Origin: JANXSD01 sp038206385
Lineage (GTDB): Bacteria; Bacteroidota; Bacteroidia; AKYH767-A; OLB10
Assembly: GCA_038206385.1 (NCBI GenBank)
Contig: JBBRAW010000019.1
Location: 1 to 43,229 of the forward strand
Direction: 5' to 3'
DNA: 43,229 nt
Position 1 is the first letter of the stretch. Every line of letters begins with the position of its first letter. The translations under genes and the position numbers were made by a program. The notes under the pieces were generated by a model. It saw only the letters and a program-made list of their open reading frames with translations, was not told where the DNA came from and ran no database searches. This document shows, piece after piece, positions 41,875-43,229 of this stretch.

Positions 41875-42113
41875 TCTGGACTAAAAGATCCCTGAAAGAT
41901 CTGAAATCCATTTTCGATTATATTTCACTGGACTCTTTTTACTACGCAACAATTATTACTAATAAGGTAGTCTATAGAATTGACCAGTTATTTTTATTTC
42001 CGGAATTTGGTAGAATGGTTCCAGAAAAAGGAGATCCATCAGTTCGTGAATTAATTGTAGGAAATTATAAAATTTTTTCTTTTACAAAAACAACGAAATA
42101 TACGCTCTCTTAA
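41862..42113 (+). CDS. RelE/ParE-family toxin, probably C-terminally truncated
   Basis: An 83-residue RelE/ParE-type protein (VKVIWTKRSLKDLKSIFDYI, then LFLFPEFGRMVPEKGDPSVREL, then IVGNYKIFSF). The pattern of helix, FPxxGR and RELIVGNYxI is that of ParE-like toxins, but normal members run about 95-100 residues and finish with a strand ending in a basic V-x-x-I-x-HxxR motif. Here the frame ends TTKYTLS. The last ~32 bases overlap the end of the convergent glycosyltransferase gene, consistent with a deletion that joined the two. It is likely to be reduced in activity. Confidence 0.7.
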   Translation: MVKVIWTKRSLKDLKSIFDYISLDSFYYATIITNKVVYRIDQLFLFPEFGRMVPEKGDPSVRELIVGNYKIFSFTKTTKYTLS

Positions 42114-42855
42114 AATATTGTTTGATCTTACGAAGTGGCTTCATAATGATGGTAGAAAAATTTGGTTTCATACCATTTAATTTCCATGCAAGTTTGTCTT
42201 CTAAATTTGCTTTTAACTTTACGAAAAAACTTACGTTACTCACACCACCCATTCTCATCTTAACAATTACCTGTGGCAAGTAAGCAAGCTTAATATTATT
42301 CTTGTGAATTAAACGAAGCATCAACTCATAATCCGCAGAAAGTTTTAACTCGGTATTGAAACCTCCAAACTTTTCATACACTTCTTTGCGAACAAAAAAT
42401 GTTGGGTGTGGTGGCATCCATCCTTTCAAAAAATCACCTTCCTGATATGTTCCCGATTCCCAAACACGCATCGACTTATTTGTATCGTTACGATTAACGA
42501 AAACTAAATCAGCATACACACCTTCAATACTTGGATCTTCAGCAAATTTTTTCATCACACTACTGATCACACTTTCATTAGCATAAAGATCATCAGAATG
42601 TAACATCCCAATCACATCACCAGTAGCATGCTTGATGCCTTTATTCAATGCATCGTATAATCCTTTATCTCTTTCAGAAACTACTTTGGCAATTCCTGAT
42701 TTGTATTTATCAACGATCTGTAACGTGGTGTCTTTTGATTTACCATCAATGATGATATATTCAAGATTTGGATAATCCTGACTAGTAACAGACTTTAAAG
42801 TGTCTTCAAGTGTTTGAGCACTGTTATAAGTAATGGTGATAATGGAAATTTTCAT
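42082..42855 (-). CDS. Family 2 glycosyltransferase
   Basis: A 257-residue GT-A glycosyltransferase: KISIITITYNSAQTLEDTLKS, YIIIDGKSKDTTLQIV, GLYDALNKGIKHATGDVIGMLHSDDLY (acidic metal site HSDD) and the acceptor-side WMPPHPTFFVRKEVYEKFGGF. This set is typical of WcaA/WcaE-type enzymes in polysaccharide clusters. It lies 10 bases downstream of the acyltransferase on the same strand. Compared with the enzyme at 1618 it has a different acceptor-side segment. Confidence 0.9.
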   Translation of the reverse strand: MKISIITITYNSAQTLEDTLKSVTSQDYPNLEYIIIDGKSKDTTLQIVDKYKSGIAKVVSERDKGLYDALNKGIKHATGDVIGMLHSDDLYANESVISSVMKKFAEDPSIEGVYADLVFVNRNDTNKSMRVWESGTYQEGDFLKGWMPPHPTFFVRKEVYEKFGGFNTELKLSADYELMLRLIHKNNIKLAYLPQVIVKMRMGGVSNVSFFVKLKANLEDKLAWKLNGMKPNFSTIIMKPLRKIKQYFKRAYISLFL

Positions 42856-42865
42856 GAAGTGCTTT

Positions 42866-43229
42866 TTACTGTGTTATTTTTCGATCGCGAATCTTTACCG
42901 CAGGATTTCCTTTATACAATGAATATGCCTGCAGGGTTTCGGTGGCTACTGAATCTACAGAGAGTATAGCATGCGTTTTAAGGCTCACTCCCGGACAAAC
43001 AGTTGACATTGCCCCAACCCAAGCTCCATCTTCTAATATTATTGGCAATACAACCAAATCGAAGGTGCTTTTTTTATAGTTATGATTCCCACAAAGTAAC
43101 ATAGATCCCTGACTCAAGCAGCAATTCTTACCAATCTTCACTTTCGCTAAATTATCAATCCACACGCGCTCACCAATCCAGCTGTTATCACCTATTTCCA
43201 ATAGCCACGGATACTTAATGTTGACCGAC
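42866..43229 (-). CDS. WcaF-type hexapeptide acetyltransferase, 5' end outside window
   Basis: The frame is open to the end of the window, so the N-terminus is missing. The upstream codons before 43201 read VNIKYPWLLEIGDNSWIGE, which continues the WcaF-type pattern (xIxFPWxLxIGDxxWIGE), so an apparent TTG start at 43201 is not the real start. Following landmarks are VWIDNLAKVKIGKNCCLSQGS, LCGNHNYKK (family His), and VSLKTHAILSVDSVATETL, ending YSLYKGNPAVKIRDR. It would acetylate a sugar in polysaccharide assembly, in one unit with the glycosyltransferase at 42082. Confidence 0.87.
   Translation of the reverse strand, partial: SVNIKYPWLLEIGDNSWIGERVWIDNLAKVKIGKNCCLSQGSMLLCGNHNYKKSTFDLVVLPIILEDGAWVGAMSTVCPGVSLKTHAILSVDSVATETLQAYSLYKGNPAVKIRDRKITQ

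Overview
The window is AT-rich chromosomal DNA from a member of the Bacteroidota, probably a free-living gliding-type bacterium. Support comes from type IX secretion (T9SS) C-terminal sorting domains on three proteins, TTG/TAnnTTTG (-33/-7) promoters, an ECF sigma factor in an operon with a gliding-motility-type protein, and family content (bactofilin next to AtpZ, DUF6364/PIN pairs). I see no tRNA, rRNA, CRISPR array, intact IS element or prophage. The genus cannot be read from the sequence alone.

Layout. 1-2406 and 42082-43229 are surface-polysaccharide genes (methyltransferase, two acyltransferases, two family-2 glycosyltransferases), cut off at both window edges. 2438-4709 holds a DMT-family permease, an ArsC-like protein and metF. 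4933-9935 is a leftward operon: ECF sigma factor, a membrane protein with a PKD domain and a gliding-type C-terminal domain, then a 1093-residue T9SS-exported Ig-repeat protein. 10012-10267 is an octamer array in strict 8-bp register.

10321-26224 is a purine catabolism region. XdhA/XdhB with XdhC would make urate from xanthine; the cytochrome c-fused urate hydroxylase PuuD gives 5-hydroxyisourate; UraH and UraD give allantoin; AllB gives allantoate; allantoicase gives urea plus ureidoglycolate. A CitE/HpcH-fold aldolase ends the leftward operon and may consume the resulting glyoxylate. Inside this region lie two things with no obvious place in it: a leftward trio (MOSC protein, polytopic membrane protein, THEP1-like NTPase), and a T9SS beta-propeller protein interrupted by a TGA at a conserved Trp position.

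26271-30522 holds an ECF42-type sigma factor with its YCII/DGPF partner, a periplasmic thioredoxin-like protein, a CPBP protease and a tRNA-dihydrouridine synthase. 30591-33470 holds a DUF6364/PIN toxin-antitoxin pair, bactofilin, two ATP-synthase-associated membrane proteins without the ATP synthase operon, and a J-domain protein with a BatD-like domain. 33679-40226 holds an AsmA-like protein, an orphan histidine kinase, HemW, a metal-dependent cyclase-family hydrolase and PurQ. 40241-42113 is a small accessory patch: a degenerate repeat with a hairpin, a decayed HigBA pair, an intact DUF433/DUF5615 pair and a ParD/ParE-like pair whose toxin looks truncated.

All names rest on recognition of motifs and family patterns in the sequence; no database search was run.
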